Notes under the pieces: model-generated
The model's input: the letters and a program-made list of their open reading frames with translations, nothing else
Databases searched by the model: none
What the model was told of the DNA's origin: nothing
In this document: positions 1-9,260 of the stretch, piece after piece
Position numbering within the stretch: position 1 is the first letter of the stretch
How the letters are laid out: every line of letters starts with the position of its first letter
NCBI RefSeq assembly: GCF_017888565.1
Contig: NZ_JAGHFX010000010.1
Coordinates: forward strand, 16,312-80,311
Length of the DNA: 64,000 bases
Reading direction: 5' to 3'
Source of the DNA: Clostridium sp.
GTDB taxonomy: Bacteria; Bacillota; Clostridia; Clostridiales; Clostridiaceae
Position numbers and translations under genes: made by a program

Positions 1-514
1 ACATTCCATAGTCCTTTGCAATAATTGTTATAGGTATTAATAATTTACTATTTAGAACTTTATCATGGTAATTTACCTTTTCTTTAGATTCTTCAAGTTC
101 AAACATTAATTGTTGTCTTTCTTCTTTTAATTCAGCAAGCAACTTTTCTAAAGTAGTTGGTTCTTTTAATCCATCTTCTATTACTTTATCTGTAGCATAA
201 ATTCCCTTAGACCTTATTGATGGAAGTATTTCATCAAAAACCCAGCTTTCAAATTTTTCAGCATAAGGTAATTTAGAATGAACAATAAGTCTAAATAAAT
301 CACCTTCTGGTATGAAACTAACATCTTGATTACCGCCTATTGTAGCAATTTTATATTTGATAGAATGTTTACAATGTCTATTCAAAGCTGCTCGTGCATT
401 TGAATATCCAAGCATTGATGCACATTGAACAGCTTGAAAATAATCCTTTCCATCAAGCTCTAGTATATTCATTTCTCCAAAGGTGTCATTTTTGAAAATT
501 TCCATTTTTTCCAT
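1..514 (-). CDS. Phage-type antirepressor (Bro-N family), 3' part beyond window
   Basis: The visible 171 residues start MEKMEIFKNDTFGEMN and match the Bro-N domain of phage antirepressors (aromatic and hydrophobic core around DGKDYFQAVQCASMLGYSN, then FIPEGDLFRLIVHSKLP and the FESWVFDEILPSIR motif). A glutamate-rich coiled segment follows, and then KLLIPITIIAKDYGM, which looks like the start of a KilAC-type C-terminal domain cut by the window edge. Such proteins relieve phage repressors during induction. The ATG at 514 was chosen because AGAGAGG lies nine bases upstream; an in-frame ATG at 535 has no comparable site. It suggests prophage or phage-derived DNA to the left. Family call is firm; whether the gene is intact cannot be seen. 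Confidence 0.85.
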   Translation of the reverse strand, partial: MEKMEIFKNDTFGEMNILELDGKDYFQAVQCASMLGYSNARAALNRHCKHSIKYKIATIGGNQDVSFIPEGDLFRLIVHSKLPYAEKFESWVFDEILPSIRSKGIYATDKVIEDGLKEPTTLEKLLAELKEERQQLMFELEESKEKVNYHDKVLNSKLLIPITIIAKDYGM

Positions 515-552
515 ATTTTTAATCCTCTCTTTCATATAAAATTTATTTTTTT

Positions 553-581
553 AAAGGGAGTCGCGTTTTGCGACCCCCTTT
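553..581. other. GC-rich hairpin upstream of the antirepressor
   Basis: AAAGGG and GTCGC pair with GCGAC and CCCTTT around a short loop. This is unusually GC-rich for the surroundings. Neither side has a clean run of T, so a terminator is only possible. It lies 39 bases in front of the antirepressor start and could equally be a leader hairpin of that gene. Confidence 0.5.
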
Positions 582-718
582 AGAATCCTTTATTTTACAA
601 GTATAAAGGGGCATTTTAATAAATTTTTTCATTTATTAAATATGCAGAAAGTAGAAGTTTTTAAAAAAATCCATATATTTATTTTTTATTTTCATTATAT
701 TTTTCTTAATTAAATAAA

Positions 719-930
719 AAAGAGTAATTCAGAAAGTACTGTAACTATTAATAACATTAAACCAGATAATTTTGTGTTTACAGATATTCCTGAATTTAAT
801 GCAATTTATGTTTCAAGTAGTACATTAACTATAAATAATAACACCTATTAACGGAGAGGTTATCGAAAGACATCCTACTAGAGATAGTAGTAGTAGTACT
901 AATGCAACCTTGATAGAGCTATCTTTATAA
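719..930 (+). pseudogene. Short degenerate coding relic, family unknown
   Basis: One frame reads KSNSESTVTINNIKPDNF and continues to a stop at about 849; a +1 shift then reads PINGEVIERHPTRDSSSS up to a stop at 928-930. There is no start codon with a ribosome site. The composition is protein-like (hydrophilic, Ser/Thr/Asn rich), suggesting the tail of a decayed surface or structural protein. The rest of the 515-1113 gap is AT-rich and holds only the two hairpins listed separately. The call rests on coding-like composition alone. Confidence 0.35.
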
Positions 931-1023
931 ATATTCTGCCAAATAAAGTAGTGAAAAGTCTAAAAGATGAAAAGAGGGGGGAGGATTTATTTTCACATTA
1001 TGTAGATATTTTAATTTAGAAAT

Positions 1024-1041
1024 ATGCACAAAAATGTGCAT
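1024..1041. repeat. Perfect inverted repeat upstream of the first csxC-like gene
   Basis: ATGCACA-AAAA-TGTGCAT is a seven-base perfect inverted repeat about 75 bases before the gene start. It is followed by AT-rich DNA that probably contains the promoter. It may be an operator; no known consensus was recognised. The second csxC-like gene lacks this repeat. Confidence 0.4.
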
Positions 1042-1113
1042 TTTAAATATTATATAATATAGGGTTTCACTAACAATATTTTAACTAGATTAAACTATGG
1101 AGGAAGTGTTATT

Positions 1114-1911
1114 ATGAATGATAACAAAATAAATACAAATGAAAATATAGCTGAAAATGCAGCTTTAGTAGGACAATGTGCTGAGGTTAAGACTCTACAA
1201 CAATCTTTAACTGAACAAGCTTCTGTAACTCCTGATGTTATTGCACCAGGACCAGTAGTTGTTAAGGTTCCAGTTGTAATAGCTGAAACTAATATAACAA
1301 TCCCAGTGGAAGCTACTATTAAATTAGATCATCCTGCTATAGAAATTAAGAGAATTAGAAAGAATGTATATTTAAATCAATCTAGAATTATTCCATTTTC
1401 TCAAGATGGTCTTTTTGGTACTGGAATACTATTCATAGCTGGATTTATAAGAAAGAATATAGAATATGCAACTAAAACTTGCAGTAGGTATGGATCTCCT
1501 AATATTTGTGGTAATATAAGACATTGTACAGTTGAAGTACCTTTTAACTTTACAACAAGAATTACTTTCATTAGACAACCACAATTTATTACAAATTTAC
1601 CTCAACTTGAAGTAGAATTCTTTACAGATAAGAATAAGAGTTGCGATGCGTGTGCAGATCCAGTTATTGGACGTAATGTTTGTGATCAAAGCTTTTTCAC
1701 TTCAGAATTCTTTAATGAAAAACCTTTTACTGAATTAGTAAGAGCAGATATTGCTGAAGTTGATATTCACACAGATCCATATAAGGACTGTGAAAATCCT
1801 ACAGAACAACTTTTCACTAAAATTACAGAAAAAGTTGTAGTTAATCTAACATTGAAAGTATTACAAAATCAACAAGTAAATGTTGCAGCATTAGGATTAG
1901 GTAGAGAATAA
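1114..1911 (+). CDS. CsxC-like exosporium/spore-surface protein, copy 1
   Basis: A 265-residue protein without signal peptide or membrane segment. The core VVVKVPVVIAETNITIPVEA, then KLDHPAIEIKRIRKNVYLNQ, GTGILFIAGFIRKNIEYAT and GNIRHCTVEVPF, resembles clostridial CsxC-family proteins, which are linked to the exosporium in C. sporogenes. Cysteines cluster in the C-terminal half (around CDACADPVIGRNVC), suggesting disulfide cross-linking in a spore coat layer. The start has a GGAGG site. A terminator follows and a diverged copy lies 280 bases on. The spore-surface role is from the family; no sporulation sigma promoter could be assigned with confidence. Confidence 0.65.
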   Translation: MNDNKINTNENIAENAALVGQCAEVKTLQQSLTEQASVTPDVIAPGPVVVKVPVVIAETNITIPVEATIKLDHPAIEIKRIRKNVYLNQSRIIPFSQDGLFGTGILFIAGFIRKNIEYATKTCSRYGSPNICGNIRHCTVEVPFNFTTRITFIRQPQFITNLPQLEVEFFTDKNKSCDACADPVIGRNVCDQSFFTSEFFNEKPFTELVRADIAEVDIHTDPYKDCENPTEQLFTKITEKVVVNLTLKVLQNQQVNVAALGLGRE

Positions 1912-1985
1912 GTTTATGAATTGAACTAAAAAATTAATTTTATAAAATCTAAAGTATTAAGATAAAAATTATATTGATTAAGCAT

Positions 1986-2028
1986 ATCCCTGTCATTACT
2001 TAATTTAAGTTTTGTCAGGGATTTTTTT
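1986..2028 (+). terminator. Rho-independent terminator after csxC-like copy 1
   Basis: ATCCCTG pairs with CAGGGAT, with a second inner pairing CTTAA/TTAAG, followed by a run of seven T. It separates the two paralogs into independent transcripts. Confidence 0.8.
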
Positions 2029-2189
2029 ATTATGAAATAATAATTATATTATAATTGATAAACTTTATTATATTTATTAGTAAAAGAATACCTTAGTTTA
2101 TTTATGTACAATAAATGCGAAATTTGTATATTATACATTAGATAGTTAACTAACTATATCAAACTAGATAAAATGGAGGATACTTTTTA

Positions 2190-2960
2190 ATGAGTGATAA
2201 TAATGAAAATACAAATGAATATAAAGTTATAGAAACTCCTTGTACAACTGTTATTTCTGAAGTAGAGTCATTTAATAAACAGAGTTTTAAAGAGCTTGAT
2301 GTTGTTACATCAGGGCCTGTATTTGCTAAGCTTCCAGTTGTATTAGCAGAAGTAAATATAACAATTCCTCTTGAAGCCACTTTAACACTAGATAGAATTG
2401 CTATGGAAATTAAACGAATTAAAAAAAGTGTGTTTTTGACTCAATCTCGCATTGTACCTTCTTCACAAGATAGTCACCCTGGTACTGGAATACTATTTAT
2501 AAAAGGTTTTATAAGAAATACTATTGAATATGTAAATCAAAAATTAAGTGTACCCATAAGTAAAAATATCTCTGGAAACATAAGGTATTGCATAGTTGAA
2601 GTCCCTTTTGACTTGAGCACAAGGATTACTTTTATTAGAGAGCCTATTTGGGATGAAAATAATGAAGCAAATGAATTAGATTTTTCTACAGGCAATCTTA
2701 GTAGTTGTGATGATTGTTCAGATGAAATAATTGGAAGCAATCCTTGTGATGACAATTTTTTCTCTACAGAATTCTTTTACGAAAAACCTTTTACCGAATT
2801 AGTAAGAGCAGATATTATTGAAGTTAATATTAATACAAATTCATCTTTAAATAACACAACTCCTACAGAGGAAAGTGTTACTAGTATTACTGAAAAATCA
2901 ATATTAAATTTAACATTAACAGTATTACAAAGACAACAAGTAAGAATTACTGCATTATAA
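2190..2960 (+). CDS. CsxC-like exosporium/spore-surface protein, copy 2
   Basis: A 256-residue paralog of the preceding gene. It keeps FAKLPVVLAEVNITIPLEA, the TLDRIAMEIKRIKKSVFLTQ segment, GTGILFIKGFIRNTIEYV, the GNIRYCIVEVPF strand, a Cys cluster (SCDDCSDEIIGSNPCD) and the EKPFTELVRADI block. The N-terminal 40 residues differ almost completely between copies, as if they were addressing tails while the core packs in the same layer. A good SD (GGAGG) precedes the ATG. It has its own terminator, so it is separately expressed. The tandem duplication is clear; the function is by family only. Confidence 0.65.
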   Translation: MSDNNENTNEYKVIETPCTTVISEVESFNKQSFKELDVVTSGPVFAKLPVVLAEVNITIPLEATLTLDRIAMEIKRIKKSVFLTQSRIVPSSQDSHPGTGILFIKGFIRNTIEYVNQKLSVPISKNISGNIRYCIVEVPFDLSTRITFIREPIWDENNEANELDFSTGNLSSCDDCSDEIIGSNPCDDNFFSTEFFYEKPFTELVRADIIEVNINTNSSLNNTTPTEESVTSITEKSILNLTLTVLQRQQVRITAL

Positions 2961-3010
2961 TTATCGAGTAAATATAAATCTAAAAATTAAATATTATTTG
3001 ATAATATATT

Positions 3011-3053
3011 ACAGACTTAAAGCTTGCCAAGGAAGTTTTTAGGTCTGTTTTAA
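3011..3053 (+). terminator. Terminator after csxC-like copy 2
   Basis: ACAGAC pairs with GTCTGT, with the inner stem extended by TTAAAG against TTTTTAG, followed by TTTT. It lies between convergent genes. Confidence 0.65.
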
Positions 3054-3077
3054 AATTAGTTAATTATTTTCAAAATA

Positions 3078-3899
3078 CTACAAATGACTGTCACTCTCCA
3101 CCATTATTTCTATCTTAACACAGTACTTACTTTCATCTTTAGTTGAAAGTTCATTTAGGGGATATTCCTCATAAGCATCACTACAAATACGTAAGTTATT
3201 TTCTTTAATATAATCATATAATTTTTTATAAAGATCGTCAGATTCTCCATAAGCACATCTACCATAGAAAACAGCATATTTTCCTTCAGGTTTATATGAT
3301 TTTTGATCATTCATAGCTTTAAAATAATATTGAATTGCATATAAAGGTTTTTCTGATTCAATGTCATCTTTACTAACAATAGCACCAAGTGGATAACCTA
3401 TGTCAATCCCATTTTTAAAAGCAAAATTATAAAATGAAATAGCAGATTCATCTTGTGATTCTTTTATAGAATCTTTAGAAATTATTGGGCCTAGGAAAAT
3501 AGGCTCTTTCTTTTTGTATTCAATATTTATGCTATTTTCTTTATATTTAATAGCATCCTCTGCCATATCAACATAAAGTTGCATAACTTCTAATATACGT
3601 TTAAGCTTTTTTATTTCAGTTAATATATGTTTTTTTTGTGAGCTAAATAATGCAAACATTTCTTCAGGACTACGTATATCAATATATTTTTTTATATCTT
3701 CAATTCCAATTCCAATTTCTCTGAGAGAGATAATCAAATATGCTGTAGTTAACTGACTTCTAGTATAGTATCTATAGCCATTTTCACCACGAAATTCTGG
3801 TGATAACAATCCTATTTGATCATAGTATCTTAGGTTTTCACGTTTAATACCTGTAAGAGCAGAAAATTCTTTAATTTGCATATTAGATTTATCTTTCAT
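3078..3899 (-). CDS. MerR-family regulator with effector-binding domain, divergent from ABC exporter
   Basis: The N-terminal winged helix is MerR type (MQIKEFSALTGIKRENLRYY, then GLLSPEFRGENGYRYYTRSQL), followed by a long dimerisation helix (residues ~85-125) and a GyrI-like effector domain to residue 273. Members such as BmrR bind hydrophobic drugs and untwist a promoter with a long spacer. The intergenic region holds exactly such a promoter (see 3927-3957), so this protein very likely activates the exporter genes and may repress itself. Start at 3899 is supported by GGAGG five bases upstream; the internal Met7 has no site. Confidence 0.9.
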   Translation of the reverse strand: MKDKSNMQIKEFSALTGIKRENLRYYDQIGLLSPEFRGENGYRYYTRSQLTTAYLIISLREIGIGIEDIKKYIDIRSPEEMFALFSSQKKHILTEIKKLKRILEVMQLYVDMAEDAIKYKENSINIEYKKKEPIFLGPIISKDSIKESQDESAISFYNFAFKNGIDIGYPLGAIVSKDDIESEKPLYAIQYYFKAMNDQKSYKPEGKYAVFYGRCAYGESDDLYKKLYDYIKENNLRICSDAYEEYPLNELSTKDESKYCVKIEIMVESDSHL

Positions 3900-3926
3900 A
3901 AGTACCTCCGAATTTTAATTATACTA

Positions 3927-3957
3927 TTGACATTAAAGTTACTTTAAGCTTTATAAT
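3927..3957 (+). promoter_or_regulatory. MerR-type promoter/operator for the ABC exporter
   Basis: TTGACA (3927-3932) and TATAAT (3952-3957) are perfect hexamers but are separated by 19 bases instead of 17. The spacer contains a perfect palindrome, TTAAAGTTACTTTAA (3933-3947). Overlong spacer plus spacer palindrome is the hallmark of MerR-activated promoters. The promoter points toward 4008. Confidence 0.9.
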
Positions 3958-4007
3958 ACCACTGAAATCAAGTTTTTGCAAAATCACTTACATAACGGAG
4001 GTAGACT

Positions 4008-5735
4008 ATGAAATATTTAAAACTATTCCTAAAAGAAAGAAAAGGCAAAGTAGGAATAACATTAATTATGCTTTTAGGACAAGTAGTAGGAACATTATTA
4101 ATCCCATTTTTGATAGCAGGGATTGTAGATAATGGAATTTTGAAAGGTGATATGAATGAAATTCTTCATATAGGTATACAAATGCTATTAGTCCTTTTAA
4201 TAACAACTGTAGCAGCAGTACTTGGAAGTTATTATTCAGCAGACCTTGCTGCAGTTTTTGGATATTACATGAGGGATAAGATTTTTCGTAAGAGTCAGGA
4301 TTTATCTATTCATGAATTTGACAATATTGGGGTTTCGTCTATGATTACACGTACAACTTCAGATATTTCTAATATGCAACAGACTTTTGGATTGGTCTTG
4401 CAGCTTATAGTTCCAGCTCCACTTATTATTGGTACGTCTATTGTAATGACAGCATACACTAGCTTTACTTTAGCCTTAATACTTATTTTATCTGTGATAA
4501 TATTTATGGCTTTTGCTGTGTTAGTACTTAAGAAATCAATATTTATTTCTAAAAGGATTCAGTCTAAATTAGATTATATAAATCAAGTCATAAGGGAATC
4601 TATTACGGGAATTCGTGTTATTCGTGCCTTTGGAAATGAAAAATACGAGGAAGGTAGAGCAGGTAAAGCTTTCAAAAGTTATGCTACAGATATGATAAAG
4701 CTAAATAAGTTATTTGCTGTATTAAATCCTACAATATGGCTTATAATTGGCTTTTCTATGGCTCTTATAGTTTGGATAGGTGGAGTTCTATCTATGAAGG
4801 GGACAATGGAAATTGGGCAAATAACTGCTGTAACTGAGTACTCTATTATTACATTAAGCTATTTAATAATGGCTACAACAACAAGTGTTACTCTTCCTAA
4901 AATGAAATCATGTCTTGATCGTATAGAGGAAGTCTTAGAAATTAATCCAGAGATTCAGGATTTGAATATAGAAAAGGCTTGTACAAAGGATACTAATTCA
5001 GTAGTTGAATTTGAAAATGTATCTTTCTTTTATCCTGGAGCAGAAGAGCCAGTTATAAGAAATTTATCATTTTCATGTAATAAAGGTGAGACGACAGCCA
5101 TTATTGGAAGTACAGGCTCTGGTAAGAGTACTATTGCTAATCTTATTTTAAGATTACATGACATAGACAAAGGAGAAATTCGTATAAATGGTGTTGATAT
5201 AAGAGGCCTTTCACAAAATGAATTAAGAGATACAATTGGTTATATTCCTCAAAAAGCATTTTTATTTAGTGGAACAATTGAAGATAACCTAAAAATGGGC
5301 TATAAAGAAGCGACTAAAGAGGATATGAAGAGAGCATTAAGTATTTCACAGTCAGATTCTTTTGTAAATACATTACCTAAAGGGTTACAATCTGAAGTTT
5401 CTCAAGGTGGTTCAAATTTCTCAGGCGGGCAAAAACAACGTTTATCTATTGCAAGAGCTCTTATAAGAAAAGTGCCAATTTATATTTTCGATGATAGTTT
5501 TTCTGCTTTGGATTTAAAAACAGATGCAGCACTTCGTAAATCACTTAAAGAAAATATGACAGATGCAGCTAAGATAATAATTGCTCAAAGGGTGAGTACA
5601 ATTATGGATGCAGATCAAATACTTGTATTAGACGAAGGAAATCTAGTAGGTATTGGAAAACATGTTGAGCTAATGAAGAATTGTTCTGTATATCAAGCAA
5701 TTGCTAAAAGTCAGATGAATATAAAGGAGGCTTGA
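4008..5735 (+). CDS. Heterodimeric ABC multidrug exporter, subunit with degenerate Walker B glutamate
   Basis: A 575-residue half-transporter: six N-terminal membrane helices (to ~residue 300), then an ATPase domain. Walker A is GSTGSGKST (~367-375), the signature is the canonical FSGGQKQR (~470), and Walker B reads IYIFDDSFSALD, with Asp in place of the catalytic Glu. In heterodimeric exporters of the BmrCD/LmrCD type this pattern marks the subunit carrying the non-hydrolytic site. It is transcribed from the MerR-type promoter and lies four bases before its partner. Substrates are probably hydrophobic drugs, inferred from the regulator. Confidence 0.93.
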   Translation: MKYLKLFLKERKGKVGITLIMLLGQVVGTLLIPFLIAGIVDNGILKGDMNEILHIGIQMLLVLLITTVAAVLGSYYSADLAAVFGYYMRDKIFRKSQDLSIHEFDNIGVSSMITRTTSDISNMQQTFGLVLQLIVPAPLIIGTSIVMTAYTSFTLALILILSVIIFMAFAVLVLKKSIFISKRIQSKLDYINQVIRESITGIRVIRAFGNEKYEEGRAGKAFKSYATDMIKLNKLFAVLNPTIWLIIGFSMALIVWIGGVLSMKGTMEIGQITAVTEYSIITLSYLIMATTTSVTLPKMKSCLDRIEEVLEINPEIQDLNIEKACTKDTNSVVEFENVSFFYPGAEEPVIRNLSFSCNKGETTAIIGSTGSGKSTIANLILRLHDIDKGEIRINGVDIRGLSQNELRDTIGYIPQKAFLFSGTIEDNLKMGYKEATKEDMKRALSISQSDSFVNTLPKGLQSEVSQGGSNFSGGQKQRLSIARALIRKVPIYIFDDSFSALDLKTDAALRKSLKENMTDAAKIIIAQRVSTIMDADQILVLDEGNLVGIGKHVELMKNCSVYQAIAKSQMNIKEA

Positions 5736-5739
5736 TTTT

Positions 5740-7578
5740 ATGAAGAAGGATAAAAATAGAGAAAAAGATACAATGATATTTAGTGAGGATATTCCTCAAA
5801 ATACAAAAAAGACTATTAGAAGGTTAATGGGACAATTAAAAACACAAAATAAAAAACTAATAATTGTAGGTATATCAGCATTACTTAGCAGTGCATCATA
5901 TGCAATTATGCCACTTATAGTTGGATTAGCTATTAATAATCTAGTAAGTGCAATTCGTATTTTTGATGGATCTACAAGTATTCTATCAATGATAACACAG
6001 GCGCTAACTATACCAGTTTTGATACTAGTACTAACTTCTATTGTTAGCAGTTTTCTTTCTTATGCTCAGCAATATATAATATCAAGTATTGGCGAAAACT
6101 TAACTTTATCACTACGTAAAGAAATTAGTGAAAAAATAAATAGACTTCCATTAAAATACTTTGATTCACATAAAACAGGAGATGTAATGAGTAGGGTAAC
6201 AACTGACCTTGAAAAAGTATCTCAAGTAATGCAGGTTGGATTTATGCAGTTTATTTCTTCTTGTTTTACAATTGTACTTACAATTATTTCAATGCTTATA
6301 TTAAATCCAAGGTTGTCGTTATTGATTTTTATATTCCTTGGAATTAGTACCATTGCAACTAATTATGTATCAAGTTTAAGTCAACGTTATTATGCAGAGA
6401 ACTATGTTGCAATGGGTGACTTAAGTGGAAAAGTTGAGGAAGTATATTCTGGTAATCGTATTATAAAAGTATTTAATAAGCAAGAAGATATAATTGAAGA
6501 AGTTACTGAGCTTAATAAAAAGCAGTTTGTGGCAAATAGAAAGGCACAGTTTGTTGATTTTGCTATATATCCAGCTGTTAGATTTTTAAATCAATTAGGC
6601 TTTGTAGTAACAGCTATTGTAGGTGGAATAATGACACTTAATGGACAAATTTCCTTAGGTGGAATACAGGCATTTTTACAATATGTAAATCAAGTTTCTG
6701 AGCCTGTTACCCAAGCTTCTTATGTTATTATGTCCTTACAGTCAGCTATTGCTGGAGCTGAGAGAGTTTTTGAATTATTAGATGAAGAAGAAGAAATCGC
6801 AGATAAATTCAACGAATTTTCATTTAATGAATATCCTATATCTCATGGAAAAGTTGATTTTAAAAATGTAAAGTTTGGATATACAGATGAAAAAACTTTA
6901 ATAAATGATTTAAATCTTGAGGTAAAACCAAATGAAATGGTAGCTATTGTTGGTCCAACAGGTGGAGGAAAAACTACATTAATTAACTTAATTATGCGTT
7001 TTTATGAATTGAATGGAGGAGCTATATCAATTGACGGGGTTAATATTAATGAGATTCCTAGAAATATATTGCGAAGACAAATTGGCATGGTACTTCAAGA
7101 TACATGGCTGTTTGAAGGTACAATAGCAGAAAATATTGCTTATGGTAATATGGATGCTACACGTGAAGAAATAATAACTGCTGCAAAAGCTGCTAGCTGT
7201 GACCATTTTATTCGTACACTAGAGCATGGATATGATACTGTAATTTCTAGTGAGACAGCAAATGTTTCTCAAGGACAAATGCAGCTTTTAACTATTGCTC
7301 GTGCTATGCTGACAAATCCTACTATTATGATATTAGATGAAGCTACTTCAAGTGTAGATACAAGAACAGAAGTAGAAATCCAAAAAGCTTTATCAAGACT
7401 TATGAAGGATAAAACAAGCTTTGTAATAGCTCATAGATTATCGACTATCCAAAATGCTGATATGATTTTAGTTGTTAAAGATGGAGATATTGTAGAAAGA
7501 GGAAATCATGAAAGCCTTCTAGAGCAAAATGGGTTTTATGCTTCTCTTTATTACAGCCAGTTTGAAGTTGCAAATTAG
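5740..7578 (+). CDS. Heterodimeric ABC multidrug exporter, catalytic-site partner subunit
   Basis: A 612-residue half-transporter with an N-terminal cytoplasmic extension of ~40 residues, six membrane helices, then an ATPase with Walker A GPTGGGKTT (~404), Walker B IMILDEATSS (~528, catalytic Glu present) and an H-loop (IAHRLS). Its signature motif is degenerate (VSQGQMQ instead of SGGQ). It therefore complements the upstream subunit: this Walker A/B plus the partner's signature form the one competent site. Its SD (AAGGAGG) lies inside the end of the upstream gene, indicating translational coupling. Confidence 0.93.
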   Translation: MKKDKNREKDTMIFSEDIPQNTKKTIRRLMGQLKTQNKKLIIVGISALLSSASYAIMPLIVGLAINNLVSAIRIFDGSTSILSMITQALTIPVLILVLTSIVSSFLSYAQQYIISSIGENLTLSLRKEISEKINRLPLKYFDSHKTGDVMSRVTTDLEKVSQVMQVGFMQFISSCFTIVLTIISMLILNPRLSLLIFIFLGISTIATNYVSSLSQRYYAENYVAMGDLSGKVEEVYSGNRIIKVFNKQEDIIEEVTELNKKQFVANRKAQFVDFAIYPAVRFLNQLGFVVTAIVGGIMTLNGQISLGGIQAFLQYVNQVSEPVTQASYVIMSLQSAIAGAERVFELLDEEEEIADKFNEFSFNEYPISHGKVDFKNVKFGYTDEKTLINDLNLEVKPNEMVAIVGPTGGGKTTLINLIMRFYELNGGAISIDGVNINEIPRNILRRQIGMVLQDTWLFEGTIAENIAYGNMDATREEIITAAKAASCDHFIRTLEHGYDTVISSETANVSQGQMQLLTIARAMLTNPTIMILDEATSSVDTRTEVEIQKALSRLMKDKTSFVIAHRLSTIQNADMILVVKDGDIVERGNHESLLEQNGFYASLYYSQFEVAN

Positions 7579-7760
7579 CTAGTATTTTTCTAATTATTTT
7601 AGTTTTTATATAAAGGTATATAGCTATAAAAAAGTAAGTATTAAATATAAAAAAGTAATTTTAATAAGAAATTTGTGTTTTTATGACAAGTATTCTGTAA
7701 CGAATAAACGATAATTCTCATAGGTTATAAGATATAGTAATTAATAGAGTGGAGAAGTAC

Positions 7761-9158
7761 ATGATAAACGTAGCGCTAACACCACTACATTATATTTATC
7801 TTATTTTCATTATAATTATCATAGTGGCTATGGTAAAGAAAAGAGATATATCTTTAATTTGTATACTTGGGATATTTATATTAGGCCTTATGGGAACTGA
7901 ATCACTTTCTAAGGCAACTATGGGTATTTTTGATAGTTTTGTCTATGCTACAAGGGAACTCATGCCGACAATATTTATTATTTCTGTGGTAACAGCTATG
8001 AGTAGAACTTTAATTGATTCTGGTATAAACGATGAGATGGTTTCACCCTTTAAGGGAGTCATTAAAAATTACTGGATTGCCTACTGGGTCATAGGAATAG
8101 TTATGATGACTTTATCCTGGTTCTTTTGGCCATCACCAGCAGTAGCACTTATAGGTGCTTTGTTTTTACCTCTAGCTAAGAAAGCAGGGCTTCCGGCTAT
8201 GGGAGTAGCCATAGCTATTAATTTATTTGGACATGGAATTGCATTATCAAGTGATTATATTATTCAAGCTGCACCAAAGCTTACTGCCGATGCAGCTGGA
8301 ATACCTATAGGAGATGTTATTTCGGCTAGTGTTCCCCTTGCTATAACAATGGGGGTTGTAACTACTATTGCTGCATTTTACTATCTTAGAAAAGATATTA
8401 AATCAGGAGCATTGACTACTGAAGATGATATCGATTATGAAGATAGTAATGATAAAAGCAAAATGGCTATATCATCAAAAAAAGTAAGAAAAGCTTTAGC
8501 ATTTTTAATTTTAGTATTATTTGCTTTAGATTTATTTATAATGTTTAAGACGAATCTTCAAGGAGATGAAGCAACAGCCCTTATTGGTGGTACAGCAGTA
8601 TTTATAATGAGTTTAGTTTCTATAATATCATATAAAAAAGAGGCTCTTGAAAAAGTAACAGAGGATCTTGTAAAGGGATTGCGATTTGGTTTTAAAATAT
8701 TTGGTGTTGTTATACCAGTTGCTGCCTTTTTCTATTTAGGTGACTCAGCCTTTAATGAGATTTTTGGCAAGATACTTCCGGAAGCTTCTCAAGGAATAGT
8801 AAATGATTTAGGGCTTGCCCTTGCAAATATAGTACCTATAAATTCAGTTGTTTCAGCAAGTACACTTTCAGTGGTAGGTGCAATAACTGGATTAGATGGT
8901 TCGGGTTTTTCAGGAATATCACTAGTTGGATCTGTTTCACAAATATTCTCAACTGCCTTAGGTGGAGGAATAGAAACCCTTACAGCTTTAGGCCAATTAA
9001 TAGGAATATGGGTTGGTGGAGGAACTATAGTTCCTTGGGCCGTAATACCAGTAGCAGCAATATGCGGTATAGATCCATTTGAGCTTACTAAGAAAAATTT
9101 CAAACCTGTTGTAATTGGAATAGTTGTAACTACTCTGGTAGCAATATTTATAATTTAA
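7761..9158 (+). CDS. Multi-spanning permease, ion-transporter superfamily-like
   Basis: A 465-residue membrane protein with about 11-12 hydrophobic segments. It has a charged hydrophilic loop near residues 225-245 and two glycine-rich re-entrant-like segments (FFWPSPAVALIGALFLP and GGGIETLTALGQLIGIWVGG), the two-fold design of the ion transporter superfamily (CitMHS, DcuC and relatives). The substrate cannot be read; an organic acid is likely. ATG at 7761 is preferred over an upstream GTG because GGAG lies six bases before it. It is monocistronic, 183 bases after the exporter, and ends in a strong terminator. Confidence 0.7.
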   Translation: MINVALTPLHYIYLIFIIIIIVAMVKKRDISLICILGIFILGLMGTESLSKATMGIFDSFVYATRELMPTIFIISVVTAMSRTLIDSGINDEMVSPFKGVIKNYWIAYWVIGIVMMTLSWFFWPSPAVALIGALFLPLAKKAGLPAMGVAIAINLFGHGIALSSDYIIQAAPKLTADAAGIPIGDVISASVPLAITMGVVTTIAAFYYLRKDIKSGALTTEDDIDYEDSNDKSKMAISSKKVRKALAFLILVLFALDLFIMFKTNLQGDEATALIGGTAVFIMSLVSIISYKKEALEKVTEDLVKGLRFGFKIFGVVIPVAAFFYLGDSAFNEIFGKILPEASQGIVNDLGLALANIVPINSVVSASTLSVVGAITGLDGSGFSGISLVGSVSQIFSTALGGGIETLTALGQLIGIWVGGGTIVPWAVIPVAAICGIDPFELTKKNFKPVVIGIVVTTLVAIFII

Positions 9159-9163
9159 ATGAG

Positions 9164-9216
9164 AAAAAACATGATATTGTAATTAAATGAATTACAGCAT
9201 CATGTTTTTTCTTTTT
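9164..9216 (+). terminator. Terminator after the permease
   Basis: AAAAAACATGAT pairs with ATCATGTTTTTT, with an inner TTGTAATT/AATTACAG stem, followed by CTTTTT. The flanking A and T runs make it potentially bidirectional. Confidence 0.85.
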
Positions 9217-9260
9217 AGAATTAAAATCTAAAGGTAGTTTAATTTATATTTTAACTATTT

